Shown one piece after another: positions 1 through 8,473 of a stretch of DNA of 64,000 nucleotides. The notes beneath the pieces are model-generated. The model did not search any database, had not been told where the DNA came from, and saw only the letters and a program-made list of their open reading frames with translations. The position numbers and the translations under genes were made by a program. How positions within the stretch are numbered: the stretch's first letter is position 1; each line of letters opens with the position of its first letter. Origin of the DNA: JBEKTW01 sp049515655 (lineage in GTDB: Bacteria; Bacteroidota; Ignavibacteria; UBA10030; SZUA-254); contig JBEKTW010000019.1 in assembly GCA_049515655.1 (NCBI GenBank), positions 10,647 through 74,646 of the forward strand. Reading direction: 5' to 3'.

Positions 1-171
1 GGTGGGGGCTACGTGATACACCCAATCGACCAGAAAGATCCCGAAGAGAATCAATGGCACAAAATGAAGCCTCCGGCGATGACGGAAGAATTCCTTAAGC
101 TCCATGGAAACGAAGAACAGTGAAGTACCACCGGGACCCGTAACTCGAGCGGTTATGCCGGACTCATGCAT
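1..171 (-). CDS. Membrane protein, N-terminal part (possible ABC-2 permease subunit), truncated by window edge
   Basis: An open frame begins with ATG at 171 and runs off the left edge. It starts MHESGITARV and reaches a charged stretch (KEFFRHRRR) followed by a hydrophobic segment (VPLILFGIFLVDWVYHV). A basic patch before a first membrane span is typical of permease N-termini. The start overlaps the stop of the upstream gene by 8 bases, so the two are probably translated together. A second ATG at about 103 (MELKEFF) could be the real start. Only about 57 codons are visible; the permease reading is inference. Confidence 0.4.
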   Translation of the reverse strand, partial: MHESGITARVTGPGGTSLFFVSMELKEFFRHRRRLHFVPLILFGIFLVDWVYHVAPT

Positions 172-892
172 AGCGTTTGCCTACGAGAAATGCAGCACAG
201 AGAACAGCAACCAGCACTCCAAAATTCCATCCGGCGCTCTGAAGGTCACCGCTCTGGATTCCGGCAAGAGCCGATGTTGTCTGGGCGACAATGGGCACAA
301 CTCCGGGCAAGGAAGCTGCGTGAAACAGGTACGTCCCCGCCAGCAGGACAATAAAGCCGAAGGCCACGAGGACTCCGGCACCCGACGCTGGGCGGGAAAG
401 CCTCAGAAAGATGAACTGCAATGTCGTCGTCAACGCGGAAATCACCAACAGCATAAATGAATGTATGGCAATTATCAACACCGCTCCGAGGAGTGTGCGA
501 CGATAGAAGACAGCAAGAAAGAGCACATTGGTCAGCCAGAGTCCGACCATCACGGGTCTGCGAAGACCGGCGAGGTATGCGAATGCATACCTGCTCACGG
601 GAGTAAGCGGAAAGATGGAGGTTCTTACAAGGACAAGGGTGAGCGATCGCGCGAAGTAACTAATCATGAGAAGAGCCCACGCACTCGCCTCGAGAAAAAC
701 AAAGAGACCGAGGTAATGATTGTCGACATCGTAGCGGAGTCTTTGCTCAAGATAGATGCAGAAAAACAAATTAGCTCCGCCGATGATGAAAGGATGTGCC
801 CGAAACGCCCCTTCTTCGGACGATGCTTTCATGGACGTGATACCGAGAAGACTGACCACCGCCGACCTCGACCTGCGAAGCTGCTCTCTCAT
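164..892 (-). CDS. Polytopic membrane protein, possible ABC-2-type permease
   Basis: A 242-residue protein with about six hydrophobic segments. After a soluble N-terminus with basic residues it has spans near residues 35-50, 62-80, 110-130, 135-155, 175-195 and 225-240. The FPLTPVSRYAFAYL stretch before a membrane span resembles the FP(I/V)SP..R loop seen in exporter-type ABC-2 permeases of Bacteroidota-like bacteria; that is family knowledge, not proof. ATG at 892 is the first possible start after an in-frame TGA. It overlaps the next membrane gene by 8 bases, so the two likely form one transporter. No ATPase subunit is in the window. Confidence 0.5.
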   Translation of the reverse strand: MREQLRRSRSAVVSLLGITSMKASSEEGAFRAHPFIIGGANLFFCIYLEQRLRYDVDNHYLGLFVFLEASAWALLMISYFARSLTLVLVRTSIFPLTPVSRYAFAYLAGLRRPVMVGLWLTNVLFLAVFYRRTLLGAVLIIAIHSFMLLVISALTTTLQFIFLRLSRPASGAGVLVAFGFIVLLAGTYLFHAASLPGVVPIVAQTTSALAGIQSGDLQSAGWNFGVLVAVLCAAFLVGKRYA

Positions 893-1012
893 AGCAATGA
901 CGAGATTGACAATTTCTGGAAGTCATGTATTTCCCGCCGCGGGTGTCTACTCCGGAACTCCATACTGCCGGCCGACTCCCCCGCCAGCCGGAGTGAGTCC
1001 TCACGATAGAGA

Positions 1013-1414
1013 CTATTTCGTGATATCAGTTTCATTTCTTTTCCAGGGATCAACCGGAAAACTCCAATCCAGAGGCACGATCAGCTGGGGCCCACCTCTC
1101 ATCCGGTAAACAATCGGGGAACGATCTATGGAATAATCGAGCTGGAGCTTCAGCTTGAGGTACGAGAGGAGCGCTCCGAAACCGTCCCGTTGGGTTATAT
1201 CCATCAGCATATTGCTGTACCCTCTCCGCTGACAGTCGCGCAGGATATAGCTTCGATGCTCACGTGCGGGGATGTAGGCACGCGACAACAATCTAGGGAT
1301 GTAATCCTCGTAAAGTCTAACCAGCGAATCCGTCCAGCTCTTCGAAGTGGGTCGCTGGGCACTGAGACTCACCGTGAGGAACAACGTCAAGCAGACTACG
1401 CCGAATCGTCGCAT
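1013..1414 (-). CDS. Secreted hypothetical protein
   Basis: 133 residues. The N-terminus (MRRFGVVCLTLFLTVSLSAQ) is a clear signal peptide with a probable cleavage after SLSAQ. The mature part is basic, rich in Arg and Tyr, and has no motif I recognise. It sits 15 bases after ddl on the same strand and is probably cotranscribed with it. A 120-base gap without a clear terminator separates it from the next membrane gene. Confidence 0.6.
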   Translation of the reverse strand: MRRFGVVCLTLFLTVSLSAQRPTSKSWTDSLVRLYEDYIPRLLSRAYIPAREHRSYILRDCQRRGYSNMLMDITQRDGFGALLSYLKLKLQLDYSIDRSPIVYRMRGGPQLIVPLDWSFPVDPWKRNETDITK

Positions 1415-1429
1415 TGCTGTTTGAGACGG

Positions 1430-2563
1430 CTACTTATACCACTGTGACTTCGGTTGGTACGTTCTCTTGAGATGCGAATTCTCCCGGTGACGTTCGATCG
1501 CCAGGAGGATCAGCCTGTCGAGAAGCTTCGGATACGGCACCCCCGACGCCTCCCACAATTTTGGATACATGCTGATAGAGGTGAAGCCGGGAATGGTATT
1601 AATCTCGCTAAAGAAAATCTTGTTTGACTTTTTCGTCACCAGGAAATCCACGCGCGCCATCCCCGCGCACTCCGTCGCCTGAAAACATCGAATCGCGAAA
1701 TCCTGAACTCTTCTCACCACACTTTTGGGAAGCAAGGCGGGAATGATCGATCGAGATTTGCCGTCGACGTACTTCGCATCATAATCGTAGAATTCATTGG
1801 AAGAGATAATCTCTCCGGGCACCGATGCAATCGGGTTGTCATTGCCAAGGACACTGATTTCAATTTCACGGGCATATTCGATGCTTTTCTCGACCAGAAT
1901 TTTCCGGTCGTACTTTGAAGCGAGGTCCACCGCCATCAGCAACTCTATCCTGTTATGGGCTTTGGAGATTCCCACGCTCGACCCGGAGTTCGCGGGTTTA
2001 ACGAAGCACGGATACCGGAGACTTTTTTCGATCGAAAGAACGATCTTCTCTCGTCGAGATTCATAGTCTTTCGACAGGAAGGAAACGTATGGCACGACGG
2101 GAATGTTCTGCCGTTCACATAATTGTTTCGCAATAACCTTATCCATTCCCACAGCAGAGCCGAGGACTCCCGCCCCCACGTACGGAATACCTGCCAGCTC
2201 GAACAACCCCTGCACGGTTCCATCTTCACCAAACGAACCATGAAGCACAGGAAAAACAACATCGAGAGGTTTGGGCCTGGAGACGTGATGCCCGGAACCA
2301 TATTCGACCAGCCCCATAACGCCGGGGTCGGGAAGAAGAATCTTCGCGGATTCATTGTCCAGTTTCTTCCGCCGTTTGAGATACTCAAGCGCAAGAGCCG
2401 AGCTCAACCATTTCCCTTCCGGCGTAATTCCTATGGGAACGATCTCATACTTGTCTTTGTCGAGTGCATTGATGACCGATGCCGCAGAGACGAGTGAGAC
2501 CTCGTGTTCAGCCGACCGGCCGCCAAAAATGACCCCGACCCGGATCCTTGGTTTCGATTTCAT
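1430..2563 (-). CDS. ddl: D-alanine--D-alanine ligase
   Basis: Makes the D-Ala-D-Ala dipeptide of peptidoglycan in the cytoplasm, using ATP. The 377-residue length fits the family. The N-terminal motif VGVIFGGRSAEHEVSLVSA is the standard Ddl opening; the ATP-grasp core shows KPANSGSSVGISKA, the REIEISVLGN strand, and the metal-binding end FFSEINTIPGFTSISMYPKLW. ATG at 2563 directly precedes the conserved strand. The secreted gene at 1013 follows closely. A 140-base gap separates it from the methionine gene upstream. The assignment is secure. Confidence 0.95.
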   Translation of the reverse strand: MKSKPRIRVGVIFGGRSAEHEVSLVSAASVINALDKDKYEIVPIGITPEGKWLSSALALEYLKRRKKLDNESAKILLPDPGVMGLVEYGSGHHVSRPKPLDVVFPVLHGSFGEDGTVQGLFELAGIPYVGAGVLGSAVGMDKVIAKQLCERQNIPVVPYVSFLSKDYESRREKIVLSIEKSLRYPCFVKPANSGSSVGISKAHNRIELLMAVDLASKYDRKILVEKSIEYAREIEISVLGNDNPIASVPGEIISSNEFYDYDAKYVDGKSRSIIPALLPKSVVRRVQDFAIRCFQATECAGMARVDFLVTKKSNKIFFSEINTIPGFTSISMYPKLWEASGVPYPKLLDRLILLAIERHRENSHLKRTYQPKSQWYK

Positions 2564-2704
2564 TTTCTCTGAATCATATGTCTTACAATATCCCGGACTT
2601 CTATTTCGGAAGGTGCCGGGCTCGACGTGCTCTCGTCTGCCGCCGGTTCACATCCGGAAACAGACACTCTGTAAGAGGGATACGCGCGGTAGCAAAAGAT
2701 CGCA

Positions 2705-4537
2705 TCAGCGGACCACCTCCAGCAATTCATCCACAACATGGTATTTCTGAAAGGGCGGCATCATGTAGATACCGGCAACACAGGATTTCGCTTCTTTCAG
2801 GAATTCCTTAGAGAGTTTGACGCCGACCTTGGCGGCGTTCTCTCCTGCCGTGCGAATTTGCTCCCGGATCTTCTCGGGGATGCGCATTCCCGGCACTTCA
2901 TTGTGCAAGAAATCCGCATGCTTGAAACTCCGCAACGGCAGAACTCCAACCATGAGCGGAATTTTGAGGTATCCAATACGTTTCAAGAACGATTCCAGGA
3001 CTTTCATCTCGTAGAGAGGCTGCGTGAAAATGATATGAACGCCTGCTTCGACTTTCTTCTCAAGTTTCGCGATTTCAGCATCCAGATCGACCGCAACGGG
3101 GTTCGCGGCACAGGCAGTGTAAAACGAAGTTGGGCTGCCGATGGAGTTGCCCATGATGTCCGTGCCACGGTTCATTGAGTCAATCGCACGAATCAGTCCG
3201 ACGGAATCGACATCGAACACGGAGGTCGCCTGAGGATAATCCCCGATGCTCGCGGGGTCGCCGGTGACGCAAAGAATGTTCCGCAGGCCGAGCGCATAGG
3301 CGCCAAGAAGCTCCGCCTGCAGTCCAATGAGGTTATGGTCACGGGAGGCGCGATGGCATATGACTTCGATGCCAACCCGTTGCTGGATCATAAGGGAAAT
3401 CGCGATCGAGCTCATGCGGAGCCGGGCGCGTGCACCTTCCGTGATATTCACGGCATCAATCTGTCGTTCGGAGCAATATTGCGCGCCCTCAAGAACGCTT
3501 GTCATGTCCAGGCCACGAGGGATATCAAGCTCCACGGTCGTCATGAATTTCTTGCCGACGTTGCGCGAGAACTTCGACCACCGTGTCGTCTCGACGTAGT
3601 ACATCGGTTCGGGCTGCGGGTGAGCTTCTTTTCTGGATTTCGCCTGGACTGGCGGGGCGGGCTTCCCAACTTTCATACCCTTCACTGCCTCGGCTATGGC
3701 CCGAATATGCGCCGGCGTCGAACCGCAGCAGGCTCCGATGAGGGTAACTCCCGACCCGACGAGTTCTTTGGCATAAGCGGCAAGATATTCGGGAGTTGTA
3801 TGATAGATGGACCGGCCGTTGAGCAATGTCGGAATGCCGGCCGCAGGCTGGGCGGAGAGGATCACACCGTCTTTATGGACATTGCGGATGATGCTGAACA
3901 TGCGCTGTGGGCCGACGGTACAGTTTGCCCCCACGACGTCAGCTCCCGCCTCTATCAAATGTTCGATAACTTCGATGGGAAAGGAACCATTGAGGATCGC
4001 ACCGTCTTCGGCAAATGCTTTCTGTGCGACAATGGGAAGATTCGTCAGTTCTTTCGCGGCGGCAAGAGCTTCGTCCAATTCCTGAACGCTGACGAACGTT
4101 TCCAGCATGATCAGGTCGACACCGGCATCGAGCAGGAGCCCCACATGCTCTTTGAACGCATCTCTCGCTTGTTGGCGCTTCACTTTTCCGATCGGTTCCA
4201 GCAGCATTCCCGTCGGTCCCACGGAACCGGCGACATACACGCCATCGCCGGCGGCCCGGCGGGCTATCTCGACGCCGCGAAGATTTATTTCACGCAGCTT
4301 GTCCTCGAGATGAAATTGGATAAGCCGGAATCGGTTGGCGGACGTCGTATTGGTCTCGATGATTTCGGAGCCGGCGGCGATGTATTCACGATGAATTCGT
4401 TCGACGATGTCCGGATTCTTGAGGTTCTGAATCTCATGCGGTAATTCATTGTACTCATAGAGGTCGAGCAAAGTCCCCATTGCACCGTCACAGATGATCG
4501 GTCCTTCTTTGATACGTTCTCGAAATGGCTTCTTCAT
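2705..4537 (-). CDS. Bifunctional homocysteine S-methyltransferase / 5,10-methylenetetrahydrofolate reductase
   Basis: 610 residues made of two enzymes. Residues 1-290 are a homocysteine methyltransferase: GAMGTLLD near 18-25, ETNT at 61-64, and the zinc-binding cysteines at C206 (GANCTVG) and C270/C271 (GACCGS). Residues about 325-610 are an MTHFR barrel (TTVELDIPRG, CVTGDP, FTQPLY). Together they make methyl-folate and methylate homocysteine to methionine, as in the YitJ-type fusions. The methyl donor used here cannot be told from sequence. The gene stands alone, just after a terminator at 4551-4588, so its promoter must be very close to or within that hairpin. Confidence 0.9.
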   Translation of the reverse strand: MKKPFRERIKEGPIICDGAMGTLLDLYEYNELPHEIQNLKNPDIVERIHREYIAAGSEIIETNTTSANRFRLIQFHLEDKLREINLRGVEIARRAAGDGVYVAGSVGPTGMLLEPIGKVKRQQARDAFKEHVGLLLDAGVDLIMLETFVSVQELDEALAAAKELTNLPIVAQKAFAEDGAILNGSFPIEVIEHLIEAGADVVGANCTVGPQRMFSIIRNVHKDGVILSAQPAAGIPTLLNGRSIYHTTPEYLAAYAKELVGSGVTLIGACCGSTPAHIRAIAEAVKGMKVGKPAPPVQAKSRKEAHPQPEPMYYVETTRWSKFSRNVGKKFMTTVELDIPRGLDMTSVLEGAQYCSERQIDAVNITEGARARLRMSSIAISLMIQQRVGIEVICHRASRDHNLIGLQAELLGAYALGLRNILCVTGDPASIGDYPQATSVFDVDSVGLIRAIDSMNRGTDIMGNSIGSPTSFYTACAANPVAVDLDAEIAKLEKKVEAGVHIIFTQPLYEMKVLESFLKRIGYLKIPLMVGVLPLRSFKHADFLHNEVPGMRIPEKIREQIRTAGENAAKVGVKLSKEFLKEAKSCVAGIYMMPPFQKYHVVDELLEVVR

Positions 4538-4550
4538 GTCAATTCAAAGC

Positions 4551-4588
4551 AAAAAAAATCTCGTCTTTCGGAGTACGCGAAGACGAGA
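4551..4588 (-). terminator. Rho-independent terminator of the thioredoxin-fold pair
   Basis: On the minus strand a stem of about 11 bases with one mismatch (TCTCGTCTTCG with its partner CGAAAGACGAGA) is followed by eight T. It lies between the stop at 4639 and the start of the methionine gene at 4537, so it should end the 5770-4639 transcript. Confidence 0.75.
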
Positions 4589-4638
4589 CTATTATACACA
4601 AATGAGGAAGTTTTTCCAAACGAATGAGTTGCCTCGTG

Positions 4639-5181
4639 TTATTTCAACAACTTTGTCACTTCCTTTTCGAACGCTTCGTACGATTTCCCGCCGAGCATCG
4701 TTTCAACGAGTTTTCCGTCCTTACCATAGAGGAACGACGTCGGCAGCGCGCCACTCCATTGAGGGTCCATCCCGTTGATAAATGCATCGTCGGTGCTGTC
4801 CTGATCGATGTATGTTTGAAAATCCACTCCGAGCTTCTTGAGCGTGGCGGGCACCAGACTATCAGCCTTGTCGATATCGTCTGCAGATACAATGATAACT
4901 TCGAGTCCCCGATCACGATAGTTGTTCCGGAGCTTGACGAGATTCGGCATTTCTTCCCGGCAGGGGTCACACCAGGTCGCCCAGACATTCACAAGGGTTA
5001 CGTTACCATGGTTCTGGCTGACCATCTCTAGAATCTTACGGTGGTCTGCCTTCTGAATCCTGGGAACACCCGGCAACGGCTGTCCACATCCCGGCTGAGC
5101 ACAGAGCAGAGAGAGAAGCACGGCGAGCTTCCCGATGTTAGGATTCGGGAGATGATCCCGGGTAGCCGAACTTTTTCTCAC
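4639..5181 (-). CDS. TlpA-like thioredoxin-fold protein, exported
   Basis: Thiol-disulfide reductase type domain. The proposed GTG start at 5181 lies 5 bases after the upstream stop and gives 180 residues: a short basic N-terminus, a hydrophobic segment (LAVLLSLLCA) ending near PGCGQ, then the TlpA fold. The active site is WCDPC (C71, C74), with VNVWATW before it and the cis-Pro loop ALPTSFLYG later. A longer reading to 5352 would run through the neighbouring gene and its extra residues look non-coding, so I reject it. It likely works outside the membrane on cytochrome or envelope thiols; the substrate is unknown. Confidence 0.85.
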   Translation of the reverse strand: MRKSSATRDHLPNPNIGKLAVLLSLLCAQPGCGQPLPGVPRIQKADHRKILEMVSQNHGNVTLVNVWATWCDPCREEMPNLVKLRNNYRDRGLEVIIVSADDIDKADSLVPATLKKLGVDFQTYIDQDSTDDAFINGMDPQWSGALPTSFLYGKDGKLVETMLGGKSYEAFEKEVTKLLK

Positions 5182-5185
5182 GCCC

Positions 5186-5770
5186 CTAATCCGCCACAAC
5201 GCGCTTGATGGAGCAGCCGAATGCTTTCGTCGATGTGTTCTGCGGCTGCTTTCCGGAGAGCAATGCTTCGAGAGCGAGCGCCAGATCGTGCGATTGAACT
5301 TTCTCCGGATCACGGCTGTCGTCGATCCGGCCATGATACGCCAGCTTTCCATCGGGGGTGATGACGTATGTCTCAGGAGTCACTTGCGCGCCGAACGCAT
5401 CGGCGACCTTGTTCTGTTCATCCTTCAGGACGGGAAACAAGAACCCGTGTTCTTTGCTGTGGGCCGCGATCTCGCTTACCGATTCTGCTTTGTTCGAGTT
5501 GATCCCGACGAACGCAACGCCTTTCTCGCCGTACGTTTCGTTTAGTTTCACCATCCGCTCGTTGTATTTGTTGGAAATCGGGCATTTTGTCGCGATGAAC
5601 ATGACGACAACCAGTTTGTTGTCCTTGGTGAGAGTCTGGAGGGAGTATTCCTTCCCGTCGTAATTCTTCAGCTTGAACGCCGGGACATTGTCGCCGATTT
5701 GTGGCGCCTTCATATCGCCCGCAGACGCCAGCGCAGAAAGAACAAGAGTGAAGAGAAGAAGATGTTTCAT
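5186..5770 (-). CDS. Secreted redoxin-domain (AhpC/TSA-like) protein
   Basis: 194 residues with a signal peptide (MKHLLLFTLVLSALASAG). The thioredoxin-like fold follows: FKLKNYDGKEYSL, then MFIATKCPISN with a single conserved cysteine at C63, VGINSN, and the cis-Pro region TPETYVITPDG. A second cysteine sits in the tail AFGCSIKR, which is usual for this redoxin subfamily. It probably reduces peroxides or acts as a thiol reductant in the periplasm. It is 5 bases ahead of the TlpA-like gene and surely cotranscribed. The low-complexity repeat at 5785-5954 lies just upstream, where its promoter should be. Confidence 0.85.
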   Translation of the reverse strand: MKHLLLFTLVLSALASAGDMKAPQIGDNVPAFKLKNYDGKEYSLQTLTKDNKLVVVMFIATKCPISNKYNERMVKLNETYGEKGVAFVGINSNKAESVSEIAAHSKEHGFLFPVLKDEQNKVADAFGAQVTPETYVITPDGKLAYHGRIDDSRDPEKVQSHDLALALEALLSGKQPQNTSTKAFGCSIKRVVAD

Positions 5771-5784
5771 ACGGTGCTCCTTAA

Positions 5785-5954
5785 AGTTAGGTGATAGGTT
5801 ATGGATTTTAGGTTTTAGGTTTCAGATTGGAGGTTCGGGTTTTGGGTTTTGAGTTTTGGGTTTCAAGTTTCAGGTTTTAAGCTATTGGCCATTAGCGGAT
5901 GGCTCGCGGGCAATCGCGCTTACTCATTACTCATTGCTCACTGCTCATTACTCA
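5785..5954. repeat. Low-complexity intergenic repeat, locus a
   Basis: A run of GGTTTTGGG/GGTTTTAGG/GTTTCAGG-type words is followed by TATTGGCCATTAGC and then by 7-base units of the type TACTCAT/TGCTCAT up to and into the asd stop codon. Similar blocks recur at six other intergenic sites in this window. No coding potential is seen. Confidence 0.6.
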
Positions 5955-6953
5955 TTTTTCATGTTCTTTGATCAGTTCTTCGGCAATTTGGACGGCATTG
6001 GTCGCCGCGCCCTTCCTCAAACTATCCGAGACGATCCACAGGTTCAGACCATGTTCAACGGTCTCGTCCCGCCGAATGCGCCCGACGAAGACTTCATCTT
6101 TATCATATGCCCAGATCGGCATCGGGTAAACATTCTGTTGAATGTCATCCTGTAAACAAACGCCGGGAGCGTGCCGTAAAGTTTCCCGAACATCCTCCAG
6201 CTCAAAATGTTTCTCGAATTCGACATTGACGGCTTCGCTATGTCCGCCAAGGCTGGGAACGCGGGCGCAGGTTGCGGTAACTTTGATAGTATCATCGCCG
6301 AGGATCTTCTTTGTTTCGTGAACCATTTTGTGTTCCTCACGCGAAGAACCGTTGTCGAGAAACACATCAATCTGCGGAATAACATTGTAAGCGATGGTAT
6401 GGGGAAACTTGCGCCGAACATCTTCGTCCCCTGCAATCTCCGATTCCAGCTGGTCGACTCCCTTTTGTCCTGCGCCCGTCACAGCTTGATACGTCGCGAC
6501 GACGATCCGCCGTATCCGCCATCTGTCGTGGAGCGGTTTCAGAGCGACAACCATCTGAATGGTAGAACAATTTGGATTTGAAATGATTCCGCGGTGATGC
6601 GCGATTTCGCGGGGATTGACTTCCGGAACGACAAGGGGGACGTTTTCATCCAGACGAAACGCGCTGCTGTTGTCGATAACGACCGCCCCCGCCTTCACAG
6701 CAAGCGGCGCGAATTCCTTGCTCACCGCAGCGCCGCCGGAGAACAAGGCGATTTGAATTCCCTTGAAACTTCCCGGGGTCAGCTCCTCGACTCGCACCGT
6801 CCTGTCACCACACTGCATTACCTTCCCAACGGATTTCTTCGTCGCAAGCAGCCGGAGCGTGCCGAGAGGGAATGCCCGCTCCGCAAGGACTTGAACCATC
6901 TTTCTCCCGACCAGGCCCGTTGCTCCGACAACGGCAACATCAAACTGTTTCAT
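5952..6953 (-). CDS. asd: Aspartate-semialdehyde dehydrogenase
   Basis: Reduces aspartyl phosphate to aspartate semialdehyde, the second step towards lysine, DAP, threonine and methionine. 333 residues, the normal length. Visible are the NADP motif VVGATGLVGRKM, the phosphate loop FSGGAAVSKEFA, and the catalytic cysteine C129 in NPNCSTIQM. The PSLGGHSEAVNVEF stretch is the substrate-binding histidine region. It is downstream of lysA on the same strand but separated by 229 bases of repeat sequence. Its last codons (KEHEK) are written in the heptamer repeat that fills the gap beyond. Confidence 0.95.
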   Translation of the reverse strand: MKQFDVAVVGATGLVGRKMVQVLAERAFPLGTLRLLATKKSVGKVMQCGDRTVRVEELTPGSFKGIQIALFSGGAAVSKEFAPLAVKAGAVVIDNSSAFRLDENVPLVVPEVNPREIAHHRGIISNPNCSTIQMVVALKPLHDRWRIRRIVVATYQAVTGAGQKGVDQLESEIAGDEDVRRKFPHTIAYNVIPQIDVFLDNGSSREEHKMVHETKKILGDDTIKVTATCARVPSLGGHSEAVNVEFEKHFELEDVRETLRHAPGVCLQDDIQQNVYPMPIWAYDKDEVFVGRIRRDETVEHGLNLWIVSDSLRKGAATNAVQIAEELIKEHEK

Positions 6954-6984
6954 ACTTCATCTCAGGAACATACACATGAATGAA

Positions 6985-7145
6985 AACTCCGAATTCGGGA
7001 AGTCTCAAATGCTATTGAGCGTTAACTTTGTAAATCCTAAACTCGAATATCTAAAATCTAAACAAATCCTAAACTCGAAACTCACTCACAAATCCCAAAC
7101 CCTCTCACTTATCACCTATCACCCAACACCTACGACCTGGCTAAA
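6985..7145. repeat. AT-rich intergenic repeat, locus b
   Basis: Contains a 16-base word twice (7032-7047 and 7064-7079) and a 17-base word (7057-7073) that recurs perfectly, inverted, at 32261-32277. It ends in words of the type CTTATCACCTATCACC. It lies between lysA and asd. No ORF or terminator is evident. Confidence 0.6.
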
Positions 7146-7182
7146 TTTGTCATGCTGGCACTTTCCGCGGAGGGTGATCAAG

Positions 7183-8448
7183 TCACAACTGGTCAACACT
7201 TTCCCGCGCCCGGATCACCCGAACCTCAGCTCCGTCGACGAGAACTTCTGCCGGCCGCGGGCGGGCATTGTAGTTCGACGAAAGAGCGTAGCCGTACGCC
7301 CCGGAACAGAGTACCGCGAGATAATCGCCACGCCCGACGCGCGGCAGCTTCCTGTCCAGCGCGATGAAATCTCCCGACTCACACAGGGGACCGACAACAT
7401 CGACCGTTTCGTGCGGTGCGTCCTGGATGCGGAGAGGAACGACCTGGTGATACGAATGATAGAGACTCGGACGGATCAGGTCGTTCATCCCGGCATCGAC
7501 AATGACGAACCTTTTCTCACTGTTCTCCTTTGTGTAGAGAACTCTGGCGAGCAAAACGCCTGCATGAGCGACAATGGATCGACCGGGTTCAATCAAAATC
7601 TTACACTTCGTCTCTTTCAGGACAAGCAGAATCGCCTGCAGAAGCGCCACCGTCGTAATCCCCGAATCAGTGGCTTCTTCATCCAGGGGCAAAGACGGAT
7701 GCGTGACAAAGTCATGATACTGAACGCCGAACCCCCCGCCGAAGTTCAGGTGATGGATCGGAATACCCGCCGACCGGAGTCTTTGCACGAGCGCGCGCGC
7801 CTGGTCGGCGGCGGCAACGAAGGCTTCGGAGTTTGTAATCTGCGAGCCGATGTGATTGTGAATGCCAACGACGTCAATTCCCGGCAGCGTGAGAGCTTTC
7901 TGCAGGATGGCGGCGGCATCGGAGGATTCGACTCCGAACTTATTCGACTTCTTTCCGGTCGTGATGTACGGATGCGTTCCGGCATCCAGGTCAAAACTAA
8001 CGCGAAGTAAAATCCGGGCGCGCACACCCAGACGTTTCGCGATCGCCGATATGACTCCCAACTCTTCCTCCGATTCAACATTCAGCGAGAGGATGTTCTC
8101 ACTGAGAGCGAATTCAATTTCGTCATCCCGCTTCCCCACGCCGCTGTACGTGATCTTGTCGGGTGGAAAACCGGCCCGGAGGGCCATTTGCAGCTCTCCC
8201 GCCGAACCGACCCCCGCGCCGATGCCCTCCTGCGCGATCAGACGTAGAATTTCCCTGTTGGCGTTCGCTTTCACCGCGTAGCATGAAAGATGGTCGATAT
8301 CTCCGAACGCGTTTTCAATGTGACGGCAATGGTCGATGATGGAATTCTTGCTGTAGACATAGAGAGGCGTTCCAAACCGGCCGGCAAGTTCTTCCGCCAG
8401 GACAGCTTCACACCGGAGGCGCCGGTCCTTATAATTGAATTCTCGCAT
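7183..8448 (-). CDS. lysA: Diaminopimelate decarboxylase
   Basis: Converts meso-DAP to L-lysine with PLP. 421 residues. The PLP lysine is K60 in CYAVKANAN; other landmarks are VGSAGELQMAL, VGIHNHIGSQI, FGGGFGVQY, the phosphate-binding EPGRSIVAHAG, and GPLCESGDF with the second active-site cysteine. It follows lysC by 25 bases, so the two are likely one transcript. ATG at 8448 puts the family N-terminus at the right distance from K60. Confidence 0.95.
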   Translation of the reverse strand: MREFNYKDRRLRCEAVLAEELAGRFGTPLYVYSKNSIIDHCRHIENAFGDIDHLSCYAVKANANREILRLIAQEGIGAGVGSAGELQMALRAGFPPDKITYSGVGKRDDEIEFALSENILSLNVESEEELGVISAIAKRLGVRARILLRVSFDLDAGTHPYITTGKKSNKFGVESSDAAAILQKALTLPGIDVVGIHNHIGSQITNSEAFVAAADQARALVQRLRSAGIPIHHLNFGGGFGVQYHDFVTHPSLPLDEEATDSGITTVALLQAILLVLKETKCKILIEPGRSIVAHAGVLLARVLYTKENSEKRFVIVDAGMNDLIRPSLYHSYHQVVPLRIQDAPHETVDVVGPLCESGDFIALDRKLPRVGRGDYLAVLCSGAYGYALSSNYNARPRPAEVLVDGAEVRVIRARESVDQL

Positions 8449-8473
8449 TCCGGATCTTCAACCTTCAGAAATC

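Noticed and set aside
3335..4444. 369-codon plus-strand frame opposite the methionine gene
   Set aside because: It is the antisense shadow of a clearly conserved enzyme and has no recognisable motif.
4639..5352. Long version of the TlpA-like protein (237 residues)
   Set aside because: The extra N-terminus overlaps the redoxin gene and is Arg/Ser-rich shadow sequence; GTG 5181 gives a sensible export signal.
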